Assembly (NCBI GenBank): GCA_024405395.1
Contig: JAKSOW010000009.1
Location: 1-46,316, forward strand
Reading direction: 5' to 3'
Origin: Kiritimatiellia bacterium
Lineage (GTDB): Bacteria; Verrucomicrobiota; Kiritimatiellia; RFP12; UBA1067
Length of the DNA: 46,316 nucleotides
Numbering within the stretch: position 1 is the first letter of the stretch; every line of letters begins with the position of its first letter. The notes beneath the pieces were generated by a model. It made no database searches. It was not told where the DNA came from and worked only from the letters and a program-made list of their open reading frames with translations. Position numbers and translations under genes: made by a program. Below are positions 25,054 through 34,649 of this stretch, in pieces.

Positions 25054-27375
25054 CTACTGGCGCAGCCACAGCCAATTCTCGAAACGGATGCGATTTGTCT
25101 GTTCCGGAAGCATGGGTCGCGAAATCGACAGCGTGGAGAACATCACCGACACGGCATTGTCCGAATCGGTAAAGATCGGAGCCTGGCGGCAGCAGAACGT
25201 CTTGTACTCGCCAAACTGGCCGACAATATACGTCTTTGCGTCACCAAAGGCATACACAGGCACGAGGCCGCCATATTCGCCGCCAAAGCGGACATGTTCG
25301 GCTTGAAGCGTGCCGTAGTTATCGATCCACCGGAAATCGCCGCGCTTGACAGACGGGTCGTTTCGTGCCTCTCGTCCCTTGTGCAGCAAGGCAATGGGAA
25401 CACCGAGTACGTCTGTCAAGCGCAACTGACCACCCTTCTCGTTCACCATTGATGTCGACCATGTGGTATCCTTGTCCGCCGTGCGCGGCAGACTACGAAA
25501 CCACAAGCCATCCAGATGGACTGTCACATTGCCGCGGTAGAGGACTGATGCATAATAGCTACCACCCGTCACGCGCAATTCAGCGGCGGTGGCGTTCTGT
25601 CCCGCTCGCAGATCGAACATGGCACCGTCGAACTTATCCCAACGTACCGTGTTGAACGCAAAGCAGTTGTCGAGAAGAATTTGTGTGGACAGCGCCGCAT
25701 CTTCATTGTAGGCAACAACATGCTTGCCGTCCTGAAAAACAAGATTTTTGAGCTGAACCGCCGCGCCATTTGCGATGCGGAAAAACGCACTCGCGCCGTT
25801 GCCTTGGCAGAACGCCGATCTACCTGCTCCCACCAGCGCAATCTTCCCCCTCAGCACAACGGGATGCGAAAGGCAGATCCACTCTGGCGGAAGCATGCCG
25901 ACCGACTCGGGCTCATCTGCGAGCGTATCCGCGAAACGCTGCATCGCCGCCGTGTCGTCAGTTTTTCCATCCGCCACAACGCCATAGTCGGCTGCACGCA
26001 GCACCTTGCCGGCGTAGGCCCGACATATCCTGCGAGGTACGTTTACCAAGGGTAGATCTTTCGGGAACGGCTTGACGAAGCGATTGAGGTACGGTCCGAG
26101 GTCGGTAAGGACATTGGCGGAACAGCTTCCGAATGTGAACGTATAGCGCTGGTTCATGGTGATTCGCGGCGAATTGAATCGGTCAAGCGCCTGTCGCAGC
26201 CACGCTTCGTCCACTTCACCCTCGCTCGCGATCAGCCGAACCGGCTTGCCAGTAACATCACGCACGTTTTCGAACGCTAGAATCTGTGGTGCCGAGCCGC
26301 GATGCAAACGGATGATCCCTTGCTCGGGCAGACCGCCACAGGTGACGTCGCAATTCTTCACGATGTAGGAGGTGAAGAAATATGGACTGGCTGACCAGCT
26401 ATCGAAAAGCGGAATGCCCGAACCGTCGGAGGTGCGGAAAGACGAATCGTCTATGGCAAGGACATGTGTGCCGCGCCGCAGGTCGAAGAATGCCTGATTG
26501 TCGAGACCATTTCGCTCGACCAGAACGTCAAGACCGTAGTAATGGACTTCCTGTGACGAAGAGGCGGCAATCGACGGGCCGATGAACGGCGCACCAGAAG
26601 AATGGGCGGGATGAATAACGCGGCAGTTGCGCACTACGCCGCCATCAGAATGGAACTCAACAGCATGCGCGCATCGATCAAAGAACGAATCTTCAATCAG
26701 GTAAAAGGTCGAATTGTTGTAGGGACGAGCGCCCGGGAAGCGCGCATCACGGCGGAAAACGCCGTCTGCCGCCGGCATGAATTCACCAAGAGCCGTGGCT
26801 TTGTTTCCCTGCAAGGCTCGCGACACGGAGAAGATGCCGTTTGAGGCCGCCCCCTCGAACACACACTTCCTAACGTGGAAGTTCGCATTCTCCTGGTTGA
26901 GGGTCGCCAAATTGAGCTGGTGGCGACCACCCTTGAAGTGGAGTCCCTCCACCTGTACACGTGTGCCGTGGTGGAAATAGAAGATGTCCGCATCGGCGTT
27001 GTCCATGACGATCAATGCCCCCGGCAGACCCCTGAGATGCGCATCACGTCCAGTGAAGACCGTCGTCGTCATCCGATAAACGCCCCTCGGGAAGACGACC
27101 GCTTGGTGCGGTCCGTCGTTTTCGCCCATCGTGCCGCGCGGCGAAGCCCTCTCTGCATCGTGCCGCTGTGCAGCCTTGATTGCGCGGTCAATGGCTGCCG
27201 TATCATCAGCGACGCCATTGCCAATGGCACCGAAGTCCCTTACGTTCAGTTCGCCGGGAAAGATCTCTGCAGACACTTCAACGACGCCTGCCGGATTCAC
27301 GGGAAGACCCGCGGCCTGCAGGAAAACAGATGCCAATCCCACCAATGTACAAACACACAACGCAGACATCTTCAT
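25054..27375 (-). CDS. Secreted double beta-helix protein (pectate-lyase_3-like)
   Basis: 773 residues from MKMSALCVC, which begins a clean signal peptide (about 1-22). A start at 27420, overlapping the upstream stop as TGATG, is possible and would add 15 residues. Two modules open with the Pectate_lyase_3 signature: NVRDFGAIGNGVADDTAAID (about 44-63) and ADYGVVADGKTDDTAAMQRF roughly 410 residues later. Right-handed beta-helix repeats follow each (for example VEGLHFKGGRHQL, VQLKNLVFQDGKHVV). Such proteins cleave or bind polysaccharides; I see no motif that fixes the activity. Next to uxaC, uronic-acid polymers are a reasonable guess. Confidence 0.7.
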   Translation of the reverse strand: MKMSALCVCTLVGLASVFLQAAGLPVNPAGVVEVSAEIFPGELNVRDFGAIGNGVADDTAAIDRAIKAAQRHDAERASPRGTMGENDGPHQAVVFPRGVYRMTTTVFTGRDAHLRGLPGALIVMDNADADIFYFHHGTRVQVEGLHFKGGRHQLNLATLNQENANFHVRKCVFEGAASNGIFSVSRALQGNKATALGEFMPAADGVFRRDARFPGARPYNNSTFYLIEDSFFDRCAHAVEFHSDGGVVRNCRVIHPAHSSGAPFIGPSIAASSSQEVHYYGLDVLVERNGLDNQAFFDLRRGTHVLAIDDSSFRTSDGSGIPLFDSWSASPYFFTSYIVKNCDVTCGGLPEQGIIRLHRGSAPQILAFENVRDVTGKPVRLIASEGEVDEAWLRQALDRFNSPRITMNQRYTFTFGSCSANVLTDLGPYLNRFVKPFPKDLPLVNVPRRICRAYAGKVLRAADYGVVADGKTDDTAAMQRFADTLADEPESVGMLPPEWICLSHPVVLRGKIALVGAGRSAFCQGNGASAFFRIANGAAVQLKNLVFQDGKHVVAYNEDAALSTQILLDNCFAFNTVRWDKFDGAMFDLRAGQNATAAELRVTGGSYYASVLYRGNVTVHLDGLWFRSLPRTADKDTTWSTSMVNEKGGQLRLTDVLGVPIALLHKGREARNDPSVKRGDFRWIDNYGTLQAEHVRFGGEYGGLVPVYAFGDAKTYIVGQFGEYKTFCCRQAPIFTDSDNAVSVMFSTLSISRPMLPEQTNRIRFENWLWLRQ

Positions 27376-27419
27376 ACCAAAGCCACCCATGATCTTTGCG
27401 TCTGTGCAGGAGACTGACA

Positions 27420-28454
27420 TCAGCAGTTGATCTTCAGCTCGGCGCTCAAGATTTCGGGGTGCGTGATGCGGTCGGAATTCTCGTAGAGCGGCAGGTTGGC
27501 CATCTCAGGCGTGATGCCAAAATGGTAATCGGCACGCGAGCCTTCGATCTTGATGCGGCCATCCGGCCACAACGAAATGATTGCCGACAGCGGCTTTGTC
27601 CAGGCCAAGGTGTGCCGGATGCCGTGCAGTCGCTTTGTGAGCTCAGCCGGATACTTGTCGTGCGTGGCACCGAACCACTGGAAATTGGCGCTGTTCACGT
27701 CCAACCAAGCGATGTTCTCCATCAGGGAGAGGTGATCGATGTGCATGTGGCCATTCATGACCAAGCGCACATGCCCAGGCCGCTTGGCGTTGATCTCACG
27801 AAAGAACTGACGGATCTCGTGTCGGTTGTTGATGCCGGCATTCGGACGTTCCAAGCTCTGATGCGATCCGATGACGCAGGGGTAAGGCGAATTGCGGATC
27901 GCATCCTTCAGCCATTCCACCTGAGCCGGCGGCAACCAGTTGATGGTAGAGGTCTTTGACCGCTTGAAATAGTTGCCGGAACTGTGGTGGATGTACTCGC
28001 CCGGCTTCTCGCAGACATAGTTTGGATCGAGAATGATGAAACGGAATCCGCCCTTGTCCACATAATAGCACCCCTCTTCGGGCATGTTGTAGGCGGCCAA
28101 GGTGAGCTTGTAGTCGTTTCCATCCTGGTCGTGATTGCCCAGACAGTGGAAACTGGGGATGGCGAAGTCATTGTACTTCTTGATGAACGCCTTTTCGTCC
28201 GCACGCGTGACATTGTGCACAAAGTCACCCAAGTGAAGCACCATGTCGCACTGTTCGCGTTCTGCGCGAGCCTGGATCTGCTCCAGGAAGCTCTGGTCGT
28301 CGCTGTTGAGCCAGGATGACGGATTGTAGTGAAGATCGGAAAAGAGGCACACCTTGAACGGCTTGTCCGTCTTCGCTCCTTCAGCTGCCATCACCCTGCC
28401 CGGCAGCGCCATGGCGCCCAAAGCCATTGAACCCAGAAAATCTCTTCTGTTCAT
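27420..28454 (-). CDS. Tat-exported calcineurin-like metallophosphoesterase
   Basis: 344 residues. The N-terminus NRRDFLGSMALGAMALPG is a twin-arginine signal. The metallophosphoesterase motifs are complete: D40-x-H42 (FSDLHYN), GDFVH (D77), GNHD (107-109), GSHQ and NGHMH. This is a two-metal enzyme acting outside the cytoplasm on phosphate esters; the substrate is unknown. AAGGA precedes the ATG. It is upstream of and coupled (TGATG) to the beta-helix gene or close to it, and follows the M16 peptidase gene by 34 nt. Confidence 0.85.
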   Translation of the reverse strand: MNRRDFLGSMALGAMALPGRVMAAEGAKTDKPFKVCLFSDLHYNPSSWLNSDDQSFLEQIQARAEREQCDMVLHLGDFVHNVTRADEKAFIKKYNDFAIPSFHCLGNHDQDGNDYKLTLAAYNMPEEGCYYVDKGGFRFIILDPNYVCEKPGEYIHHSSGNYFKRSKTSTINWLPPAQVEWLKDAIRNSPYPCVIGSHQSLERPNAGINNRHEIRQFFREINAKRPGHVRLVMNGHMHIDHLSLMENIAWLDVNSANFQWFGATHDKYPAELTKRLHGIRHTLAWTKPLSAIISLWPDGRIKIEGSRADYHFGITPEMANLPLYENSDRITHPEILSAELKINC

Positions 28455-28488
28455 GATTTATCCTTTTTTGCGCAAAAGACACTGCCAC

Positions 28489-29724
28489 CTATTTGGGCAC
28501 CACCCACGAAACGGCGCGATTGGCCGGATTGAGAATGTCGCGAGCCACCGACAGCACATCTTCGGCCGAGACGGATTCGATCTGCGCCACGGCCTCCTCC
28601 GGCGGCACGATGCGTCCATGCGTCAGCACGCCCAGGCCAAAGTAGAAGAGCCGTGTGCGGGGCTGCTCAAAACCCAGACGGAAATTTCCGAGAATGTATT
28701 CTTTTGTGCGCCCCAGCTCCGAAGCAGTTGGCTTGCGCTGACAGATGCGGTCCAATTCGCCATCGATCACCTTTAGGGCCTTTTCCGCCCGAGAAGCGTC
28801 AAGCCCCGCCGTGACACACCAGCCTCCCGTCTCAGTGAAGAACTGCAGCTGGGAACGGATGTCGTAGCTGAGGCCATGCTTCTCACGCACCGACTGGAAC
28901 AGACGCGAACTCATCGTGCGCCCCATGAGCGTGTCAAAGACCACGGCTGCGTGACGGCGCGGATCCGACACGCCAAACGTGCGATAGCCCAGGGCAAGCT
29001 GCGTCTGCTGTATCTGGCGGGCGACCCGCATCTCGGGAATGACAGGCGTAGCCTCGTCAACTGGCATGAAAGTGCGGGCGGGCGCCTTGGGCAGACGGCC
29101 GAGGCGCGATACGATGAGCCTTCTGGCCGTGGCGCGGTCGAAACGCCCGGCCACCACGGCAACAGTCGCCGCGGGCACATAGCCACGGCGCATGTAGCGC
29201 CGCAGGTAGGCCGGTGTCATCTTCTGCAGCGTCTCCGCACCACCGGCAATGGGAAGGCCCAGTGCATTGTTCGGGAAAAGAAGACGCGAAAGGTTCTCCG
29301 ACGCCACCGAATCCGGCTCGTCGTCGTACATCTTGATCTCCTCGAGGATAACCCGCCGTTCGCGCGCGAATTCAGCGGCGGGCAGCGCAGCGTTGAGATA
29401 CATGTCGCACAACACGTCAACGGTGACGGCTATTGAGTCGGCGGGAAGATAGGCGTAGAAGCACGTCCCCTCCTCGCTCGTCCACGCATTGAAATTGCCG
29501 CCGCGCCCTTCCACGGCCTGTGTGATGGCCAGCGCCGACCGACGCTTGGTGCCCTTGAAGAGCATGTGCTCGATGAAATGCGAGGCCCCCGCGTCGGCGG
29601 GAGCTTCGTGACGCGACCCGCTGGCGACGAACAATCCGAAACTCACGCTCTCGGCGTGCGCATCATTCGCATAGACAATCCGGAGCCCATTCGGGAGCTC
29701 CTCCATCTCCGCTACAGGCAACAT
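28489..29724 (-). CDS. M16 family zinc peptidase
   Basis: 411 residues. The inverted zinc motif HFIEH (49-53) with the downstream glutamate in RRVILEEIKMYDDEP gives a complete M16 active site, and a second, inactive homologous half follows (RIQQTQLALGYRTFG). The size fits the M16B group of about 420 residues. No signal peptide is visible, so it is probably cytosolic. Some M16B enzymes pair with an inactive partner; none is adjacent here. The ATG lies one base after the hisA stop (TGA T ATG), so the two are co-translated. Confidence 0.87.
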   Translation of the reverse strand: MLPVAEMEELPNGLRIVYANDAHAESVSFGLFVASGSRHEAPADAGASHFIEHMLFKGTKRRSALAITQAVEGRGGNFNAWTSEEGTCFYAYLPADSIAVTVDVLCDMYLNAALPAAEFARERRVILEEIKMYDDEPDSVASENLSRLLFPNNALGLPIAGGAETLQKMTPAYLRRYMRRGYVPAATVAVVAGRFDRATARRLIVSRLGRLPKAPARTFMPVDEATPVIPEMRVARQIQQTQLALGYRTFGVSDPRRHAAVVFDTLMGRTMSSRLFQSVREKHGLSYDIRSQLQFFTETGGWCVTAGLDASRAEKALKVIDGELDRICQRKPTASELGRTKEYILGNFRLGFEQPRTRLFYFGLGVLTHGRIVPPEEAVAQIESVSAEDVLSVARDILNPANRAVSWVVPK

Positions 29725-29725
29725 A

Positions 29726-30454
29726 TCAGGCCTTTGCCGCGTCGTTCATCGCCTTGATGGTCGTACGACCGTCGTAGAGCGCCTTGCCGACGATCGCCGC
29801 GCGGAGATTGGGCTTGCCCAGGGCAAGCAGATTGGCCACGTCCTTCGGGGCCGAGACGCCGCCCGAGGCCGTGATCTGGCAGGTCGGCGCCGCGTCGCAG
29901 ATGGCGGCCATCTGTTCCAGATTGGGTCCCCCCAGCATGCCGTCCGTGGCAGTGTCCGTGTAGATGATGGTCTTGACGCCAATGCGCGCGACGTCACGCG
30001 CAAGGTCCACGGCCTTGATTTCCGTGGTCGTCACCCAGCCGCGCGTCTGCACCAGTCCGCCACGCGCGTCGATCCCCACGGCAATGCGATCGCCATAGTT
30101 CTTCACGGCCTCGGCCAGAAACGTCGGATTCTCCAACGCCGCCGAGCCGAGTATTGCGCGCGTCACTCCGGCATCGATGATGGCCTTGAGCGTCTCCGGG
30201 GTACGAAGCCCACCACCGACTTCCACCGGCCCGCCAAAGGCTTCGATGATCTTGGCGATGATGGCGGCGTGTTTGGGCGTACCGGCAAAGGCGCCGTCGA
30301 GATCAACGACGTGCAGCTCCTCGCCTCCCTGTTCGCGCCAGTCGCGCGCCTGTGCGGTGGGATCGGGATTGTATTCGGTGACATCGTCGGCGCGCCCCTG
30401 GCGAAGCCGCACGCAAACACCGTTCTTCAGATCGATTGCAGGAAGGATGACCAT
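29726..30454 (-). CDS. hisA: ProFAR isomerase (HisA)
   Basis: 242 residues from ATG 30454 (MVILPAIDLKNG). HisA isomerises ProFAR to PRFAR in histidine synthesis, in a TIM barrel. Signatures are PAIDLKNGVCVRLRQG (catalytic Asp), VDLDGAFAG, GGGLRTPE, and YTDTATDGMLGGPN (second catalytic Asp) and ASGGVSAPKD. No Shine-Dalgarno is seen: the start follows the heptamer repeat directly. Neighbours are nadB and M16, not his genes. Confidence 0.94.
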   Translation of the reverse strand: MVILPAIDLKNGVCVRLRQGRADDVTEYNPDPTAQARDWREQGGEELHVVDLDGAFAGTPKHAAIIAKIIEAFGGPVEVGGGLRTPETLKAIIDAGVTRAILGSAALENPTFLAEAVKNYGDRIAVGIDARGGLVQTRGWVTTTEIKAVDLARDVARIGVKTIIYTDTATDGMLGGPNLEQMAAICDAAPTCQITASGGVSAPKDVANLLALGKPNLRAAIVGKALYDGRTTIKAMNDAAKA

Positions 30455-30463
30455 AGTAGACAA

Positions 30464-30498
30464 TAGGTATTAGGTGATAGGTTATAGGTGATAGGGAA
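30464..30498. repeat. Heptamer tandem repeat between nadB and hisA
   Basis: Five heptads in a row on the plus strand: TAGGTAT, TAGGTGA, TAGGTTA, TAGGTGA, TAGGGAA. The array fills almost all of the 48 nt between the nadB stop and hisA start. It resembles short tandemly repeated heptamers described in some cyanobacteria. Copy number may vary between strains. Confidence 0.7.
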
Positions 30499-30502
30499 TG
30501 TC

Positions 30503-32116
30503 TCAGCACGCATTCGAGGACTCGCGCGCCTTGACGGGAAAGCCCGGCAACTCCGTGGGGTGCGGATGGCGCACCTGGCCCGGATAGTCAAGCGTGTAGT
30601 GCAGGCCACGCGACTCATGGCGCTTCTGCGCGCTCTTGACGATCAGCTCGGCGCAAACCGCAAGATTGCGCAACTCCAGCGTATCAGGCGTGACAAGATA
30701 GTCGAAATAGTATTCGCGAATCTCCTTGCGCAGCGTCTTGATGCGGTGCAAGGCGCGCTCAAGGCGCTTGTCGGTGCGCACAATGCCCACGTAGTCCCAC
30801 ATCAGACGACGGATTTCGTCCCACATGTGCGCCACGAGCACGGCTTCGTCCGGGGCGACGGCACGCCCGATCTTCCAGGCGGGGATGGCGGTCTTCTCGC
30901 GCTTGACGCCCTTGGCGGCCAATCGCTTGGCCGTAAGCCGCGCCGTGACCAATGCCTCCATCAGCGAATTCGACGCCAGTCGATTGGCGCCATGCAGACC
31001 CGTACAGGCCGTTTCCCCCACAGCGGAAAGGCCCGCGACCGAGGTGCGCCCATCCACCGTCGCCTTGACGCCGCCACAGCAATAGTGCGCCGCCGGAACG
31101 ATGGGGATGAGGTCCTTGGCCATGTCAATGCCGAAGTCCAGACACTTCTGGTAGATGTTGGGGAAACGCTTCCGAAGGAAGTCTCGACCCTTCTTGCGGA
31201 TGTCCAGACAACAGTAGGGAGCGCCGGTGCGCTTCATCTCGCTGTCGATGGCGCGCGCGACAATGTCACGTGGCGCAAGAGAACCGCGCGCATCATATCG
31301 CTGCATGAATGGCTCGCCCTTGCGGTCGACCAGGATCGCCCCCTCCCCGCGCACAGCCTCGGAAATGAGGAAGCGCTTGGCCTTGGGATGGTAAAGGCAG
31401 GTGGGATGGAACTGGATGAACTCCATGTTCTCGATCTTGGCGCCCGCGCGCCAGGCCAACGCCACGCCATCGCCGGTGGCCGTATCGGGATTGCAGGTGT
31501 AAAGATACACCTTGCCGCAGCCGCCGCACGCCAGAATGGTTTCGGCCGCCCGAATGGCGTAGATCTCGTTCGTTGTCGTATCGAGCACGTACGCACCCAC
31601 ACAGCGGTTGGGACCTTTGAGGCCCAGGCGCTTGGTCACCACAAGATCGATGACCACCGTGTCTTCGCGCACATCGATCTCGGGGGTCTTGCGAAGCGTT
31701 GCGATCATCTCCTCCTCGCACTTCTGCCCCGTGATGTCGCCGGCATGGAAAATGCGGCGCGCGCTATGGCCGCCTTCACGCCCCAGTTCCCAGGAGCCGT
31801 CCTCCTTCTTGGCAAACTTTACGCCACACTGGATCAGATCGTCAATGCCGCCACGAGCCTCCTCGACGATCTGCCGCACGACGGCCTCGTCGCAAAGCCC
31901 CGCGCCGGCCACGAGCGTATCGGCGACATGGGCGTCGTACGAATCATTGGGATCCGCCACGCAGCAGATGCCGCCCTGGGCGAAGTTGGAGTTGCAGTCG
32001 GCCAGTTTCTGCTTGGTCACCAGCACGACCTTTCCCGCTTTGGCAAGGTGAAGCGCCGAGATGAGGCCGCTCATTCCCGAACCGACAACGAAGAAGTCGC
32101 AATCGACAATACGCAT
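30503..32116 (-). CDS. nadB: L-aspartate oxidase
   Basis: 537 residues from ATG 32116 (MRIVDCDFF); the frame is open upstream but overlaps the next gene. It oxidises L-aspartate to iminoaspartate for NAD synthesis. The FAD site is VVGSGMSGLISALHLAKAG. Active-site segments QFHPTCLYHPKAKRFLISEA, RGEGAILV and SNSLMEALV are present, with a helical C-terminal domain. GGATT lies eight bases upstream of the ATG. nadA and nadC are not in the window. Confidence 0.94.
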   Translation of the reverse strand: MRIVDCDFFVVGSGMSGLISALHLAKAGKVVLVTKQKLADCNSNFAQGGICCVADPNDSYDAHVADTLVAGAGLCDEAVVRQIVEEARGGIDDLIQCGVKFAKKEDGSWELGREGGHSARRIFHAGDITGQKCEEEMIATLRKTPEIDVREDTVVIDLVVTKRLGLKGPNRCVGAYVLDTTTNEIYAIRAAETILACGGCGKVYLYTCNPDTATGDGVALAWRAGAKIENMEFIQFHPTCLYHPKAKRFLISEAVRGEGAILVDRKGEPFMQRYDARGSLAPRDIVARAIDSEMKRTGAPYCCLDIRKKGRDFLRKRFPNIYQKCLDFGIDMAKDLIPIVPAAHYCCGGVKATVDGRTSVAGLSAVGETACTGLHGANRLASNSLMEALVTARLTAKRLAAKGVKREKTAIPAWKIGRAVAPDEAVLVAHMWDEIRRLMWDYVGIVRTDKRLERALHRIKTLRKEIREYYFDYLVTPDTLELRNLAVCAELIVKSAQKRHESRGLHYTLDYPGQVRHPHPTELPGFPVKARESSNAC

Positions 32117-32135
32117 GATGTTCAATCCATCCTTA

Positions 32136-33212
32136 TCATTTCGCAAAAGGCGAAGATTGCTTGACGACCTGCAGATAGCGCACCGTCTCCACTGCATCCT
32201 CAAGCGAAACCACAAAAGGCGCGGCCCTGCAGACGCTGTCGTGGAGCGCGCGCCAGAATCCCACGGCGGCGGAATCCGTCCCTGCCCAGGAGACGGCGTA
32301 GTCCTTGACCGGAATCTCCTCGTGCATATCCGCCACTGGCGGTGTGCGCACAGAACAGCGACGACGAGCGAACTTGAAATCAGGGTCGATGGCCCGGATT
32401 CTACCCTCCAGCACCCCCGGCATCACCGAAAACGCACCGCGATCCCCCCGAACCTCAAAGGCCGGCAATCGGGCATCCATGCGCCCGCCGCCCACATCGA
32501 TGTACACGGACATGTTGCCGCGCCCCTTGAGCACAAGGTGCAGCGTGTCCTCCGCGTCGCCAAGGGATACCACGCGCTTGAGTTCACCCCACAGCTGGAC
32601 TGGGGCGCCCCCCAGCAACATCACGGCCTGCTGCACGACCTCGGGCCCCTCATACCAAGTCGCCCCGCCGCCACAACGCTTCAGGCTTTGCCAGTCATCA
32701 CGCCGCACATAATCCTGCCTCCGCACGACGGCCTCGTAGATGGTGCCCAGACGCGAATCCGACAGCATCTGGCGTGCAAGCAGGAATTCGGGGGCGAACA
32801 GTCCCGGCAAACACGGGAACAACTTGCCACGAGCCTTGAGGGAGGCAGCCTTCAGCAGGGTGGCCTGCTCATGGGACAGGGCAATGGGCGATTCCAGCAC
32901 TGTCCATTTTCCACGGGCCAGCGAGGAGAGCGCGCACGCGACATGTTCACTGGAGGGCAACGCGATGAACACGAGGTCCATTTCCGGATCATCCAGCATA
33001 TCCTCAACGCGCCGATAGGGGCGAACCGCAGGATAAACCTGTGCCACCCGATCCCGACGCTCCTTCTCCAGATCGCAGACCGCTGACACCGTGTAAAGCT
33101 CCGGCAAGGCCTGGAAGGCGCTGAGATGCGTCAGCAGCACTGACCGTCCCGCGCCGACAATGCCAACGCGAACGGGTGGACGATGGGAGGAGATGTCTGC
33201 CGCAGTTTCCAT
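32136..33212 (-). CDS. Gfo/Idh/MocA oxidoreductase homologue with altered EKP motif
   Basis: 358 residues from ATG 33212; a TTG four codons earlier also reads in frame. The N-terminal Rossmann domain starts VRVGIVGAGRSV and continues DLVFIALPSSEHV. In the family the next motif is E-K-P, with the lysine catalytic; here it reads ESP at 107-109 (WTVLESPIAL), so the lysine is lost. The C-terminal alpha/beta domain is intact. It may bind sugar without redox activity or use another residue. It lies in the secreted-glycan gene group. Confidence 0.8.
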   Translation of the reverse strand: METAADISSHRPPVRVGIVGAGRSVLLTHLSAFQALPELYTVSAVCDLEKERRDRVAQVYPAVRPYRRVEDMLDDPEMDLVFIALPSSEHVACALSSLARGKWTVLESPIALSHEQATLLKAASLKARGKLFPCLPGLFAPEFLLARQMLSDSRLGTIYEAVVRRQDYVRRDDWQSLKRCGGGATWYEGPEVVQQAVMLLGGAPVQLWGELKRVVSLGDAEDTLHLVLKGRGNMSVYIDVGGGRMDARLPAFEVRGDRGAFSVMPGVLEGRIRAIDPDFKFARRRCSVRTPPVADMHEEIPVKDYAVSWAGTDSAAVGFWRALHDSVCRAAPFVVSLEDAVETVRYLQVVKQSSPFAK

Positions 33213-33234
33213 GGGTGATTGCAAGATGCGGGAA

Positions 33235-34620
33235 TCAATGCGTCAGCAGGCGCTTCAGCTGCTCCAGCTGGCCGCCCACCAGATCCTTCTCAAGTGCTTC
33301 TGTGTAGAACGAACTCCGCGCCTCGTAGCCGCCTTCGGCAAACGCCGAGGCAACCGGCAGATAGCCATAGCTGCCGTTGGTCAGGCAGGCCGGCAATGTC
33401 ATTTTGTATGGCGACCCCTTCTTGACCGCCAGGCCATAAGCCGTAAACGGTTCGCCCGGAAAACCGGCGAAGGCCAACGCATCGCCAATGACAATCGTGC
33501 TGATGGGCAGCTCAAAGAAGTCTGGTCCGTCAATGAGGCGCATCACGCGACGCGCCCAGGCCTTGTTCGTGGTCTTCTGCATGCCAATGCCGGGGATTTC
33601 CGAATCTTTGCCGGCGGCAGCCAACTCCGTGATGCGGCGGGCTTCCGGGATTTCGCTCGCTTTCGGCCGATTGGACGCCGTGCGCACCCAAGAAACCGCA
33701 TAACGCACAGCGCCCGCATTGACGGGCACACATTCATCCCAGATGCCGATTGCCGCACCGGCGATCTTGCGTCCCATGTGGCGGAAGACAACATTGCGTC
33801 CACGCGGCACGTTCTTGGAGGAGTCTGTGCAGATGTGGTTGGTGTCGCCCTGCGCCCCGTTGAGACATACGCATTTGACCCCATTCAGTGCCCGCTCGAC
33901 CGTCTCGCGCACTTCGCGAGGCCAGTCCGCCGAGATCTTGTTGCCGCCAATCGTGTCGGGATGGCACTGGAAATTGACGAGCGCAACAGCCTCACGCCCT
34001 TCGCGGTCGAAGCGCACCAGCTGCACCTCCTCGTCGGCGGCGCCGATCGGCCCGGCGATCTGCGGATTGTCCAGACCGGGGTTCGTGCGCACCGAACCGT
34101 CCTTCATGCGGTACCGGCGGATGAAGGAGATGTTCTTGGCCTCACCACGCGCGACGGCGATTGTGGCGGGCGCAAGATCCGTCAGCGCCAACTGGGCGGC
34201 GGACGCCAGACGGTCCCCCAGCGACCGCACATAGGTGTTGGCGTCCGCGAAGTCCTTGGCGACGTCGCCATAGTGGCTGACGCCGAGCACGGGGCCCGTA
34301 TGCGTGTGCGTGGCGGAGAGGAAGATGGCCTCCGGCGGCAGGCCAGTCGCCTTGGCTACGCCGGCGCGGTAGAGTTCGGCGTAGGCGCGCAGACTGATCA
34401 CGTCAACGGAAATGACGACGGCCTTGTTGGTGCCGTCCGAAAACGCGAGCGCATTGGCCTGTAGGGTGTCAAGGACCCCATCCGAAACACGCTTATGGAA
34501 ATAGCCCGAGAGCTCCGTCCCCAGCGGCGGCGTGACATCCACCCGCGAGAAGCCCACCTCAAAGCCAGCCTGGGCGACCGCCGCCCAAAGCGCCAATCCC
34601 ACCACGATCACGTTTCTCAT
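33235..34620 (-). CDS. Neutral/alkaline ceramidase-like secreted protein
   Basis: 461 residues from ATG 34620 with GGGAG upstream; an ATG at 34635 is an alternative. A signal peptide (about 1-18, cleaved after AQA) is followed by the ceramidase N-terminal domain: GFSRVDVTPPLGTELSGY, the zinc motif THTHTGPV, and FQCHPDTIGGNKISADWP with GAQGDTNH. Family members hydrolyse N-acyl bonds of sphingolipids, but many bacterial relatives in glycan loci have unknown substrates. This protein is shorter than the two-domain enzymes and lacks the C-terminal beta domain. Confidence 0.82.
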   Translation of the reverse strand: MRNVIVVGLALWAAVAQAGFEVGFSRVDVTPPLGTELSGYFHKRVSDGVLDTLQANALAFSDGTNKAVVISVDVISLRAYAELYRAGVAKATGLPPEAIFLSATHTHTGPVLGVSHYGDVAKDFADANTYVRSLGDRLASAAQLALTDLAPATIAVARGEAKNISFIRRYRMKDGSVRTNPGLDNPQIAGPIGAADEEVQLVRFDREGREAVALVNFQCHPDTIGGNKISADWPREVRETVERALNGVKCVCLNGAQGDTNHICTDSSKNVPRGRNVVFRHMGRKIAGAAIGIWDECVPVNAGAVRYAVSWVRTASNRPKASEIPEARRITELAAAGKDSEIPGIGMQKTTNKAWARRVMRLIDGPDFFELPISTIVIGDALAFAGFPGEPFTAYGLAVKKGSPYKMTLPACLTNGSYGYLPVASAFAEGGYEARSSFYTEALEKDLVGGQLEQLKRLLTH

Positions 34621-34649
34621 TTCACACACTCCCATTTCTGAAACCCAGA

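Noticed and set aside
30488-32164. A 558-codon plus-strand frame opposite nadB
   Set aside because: Antisense to a complete nadB with all active-site motifs; no support of its own.
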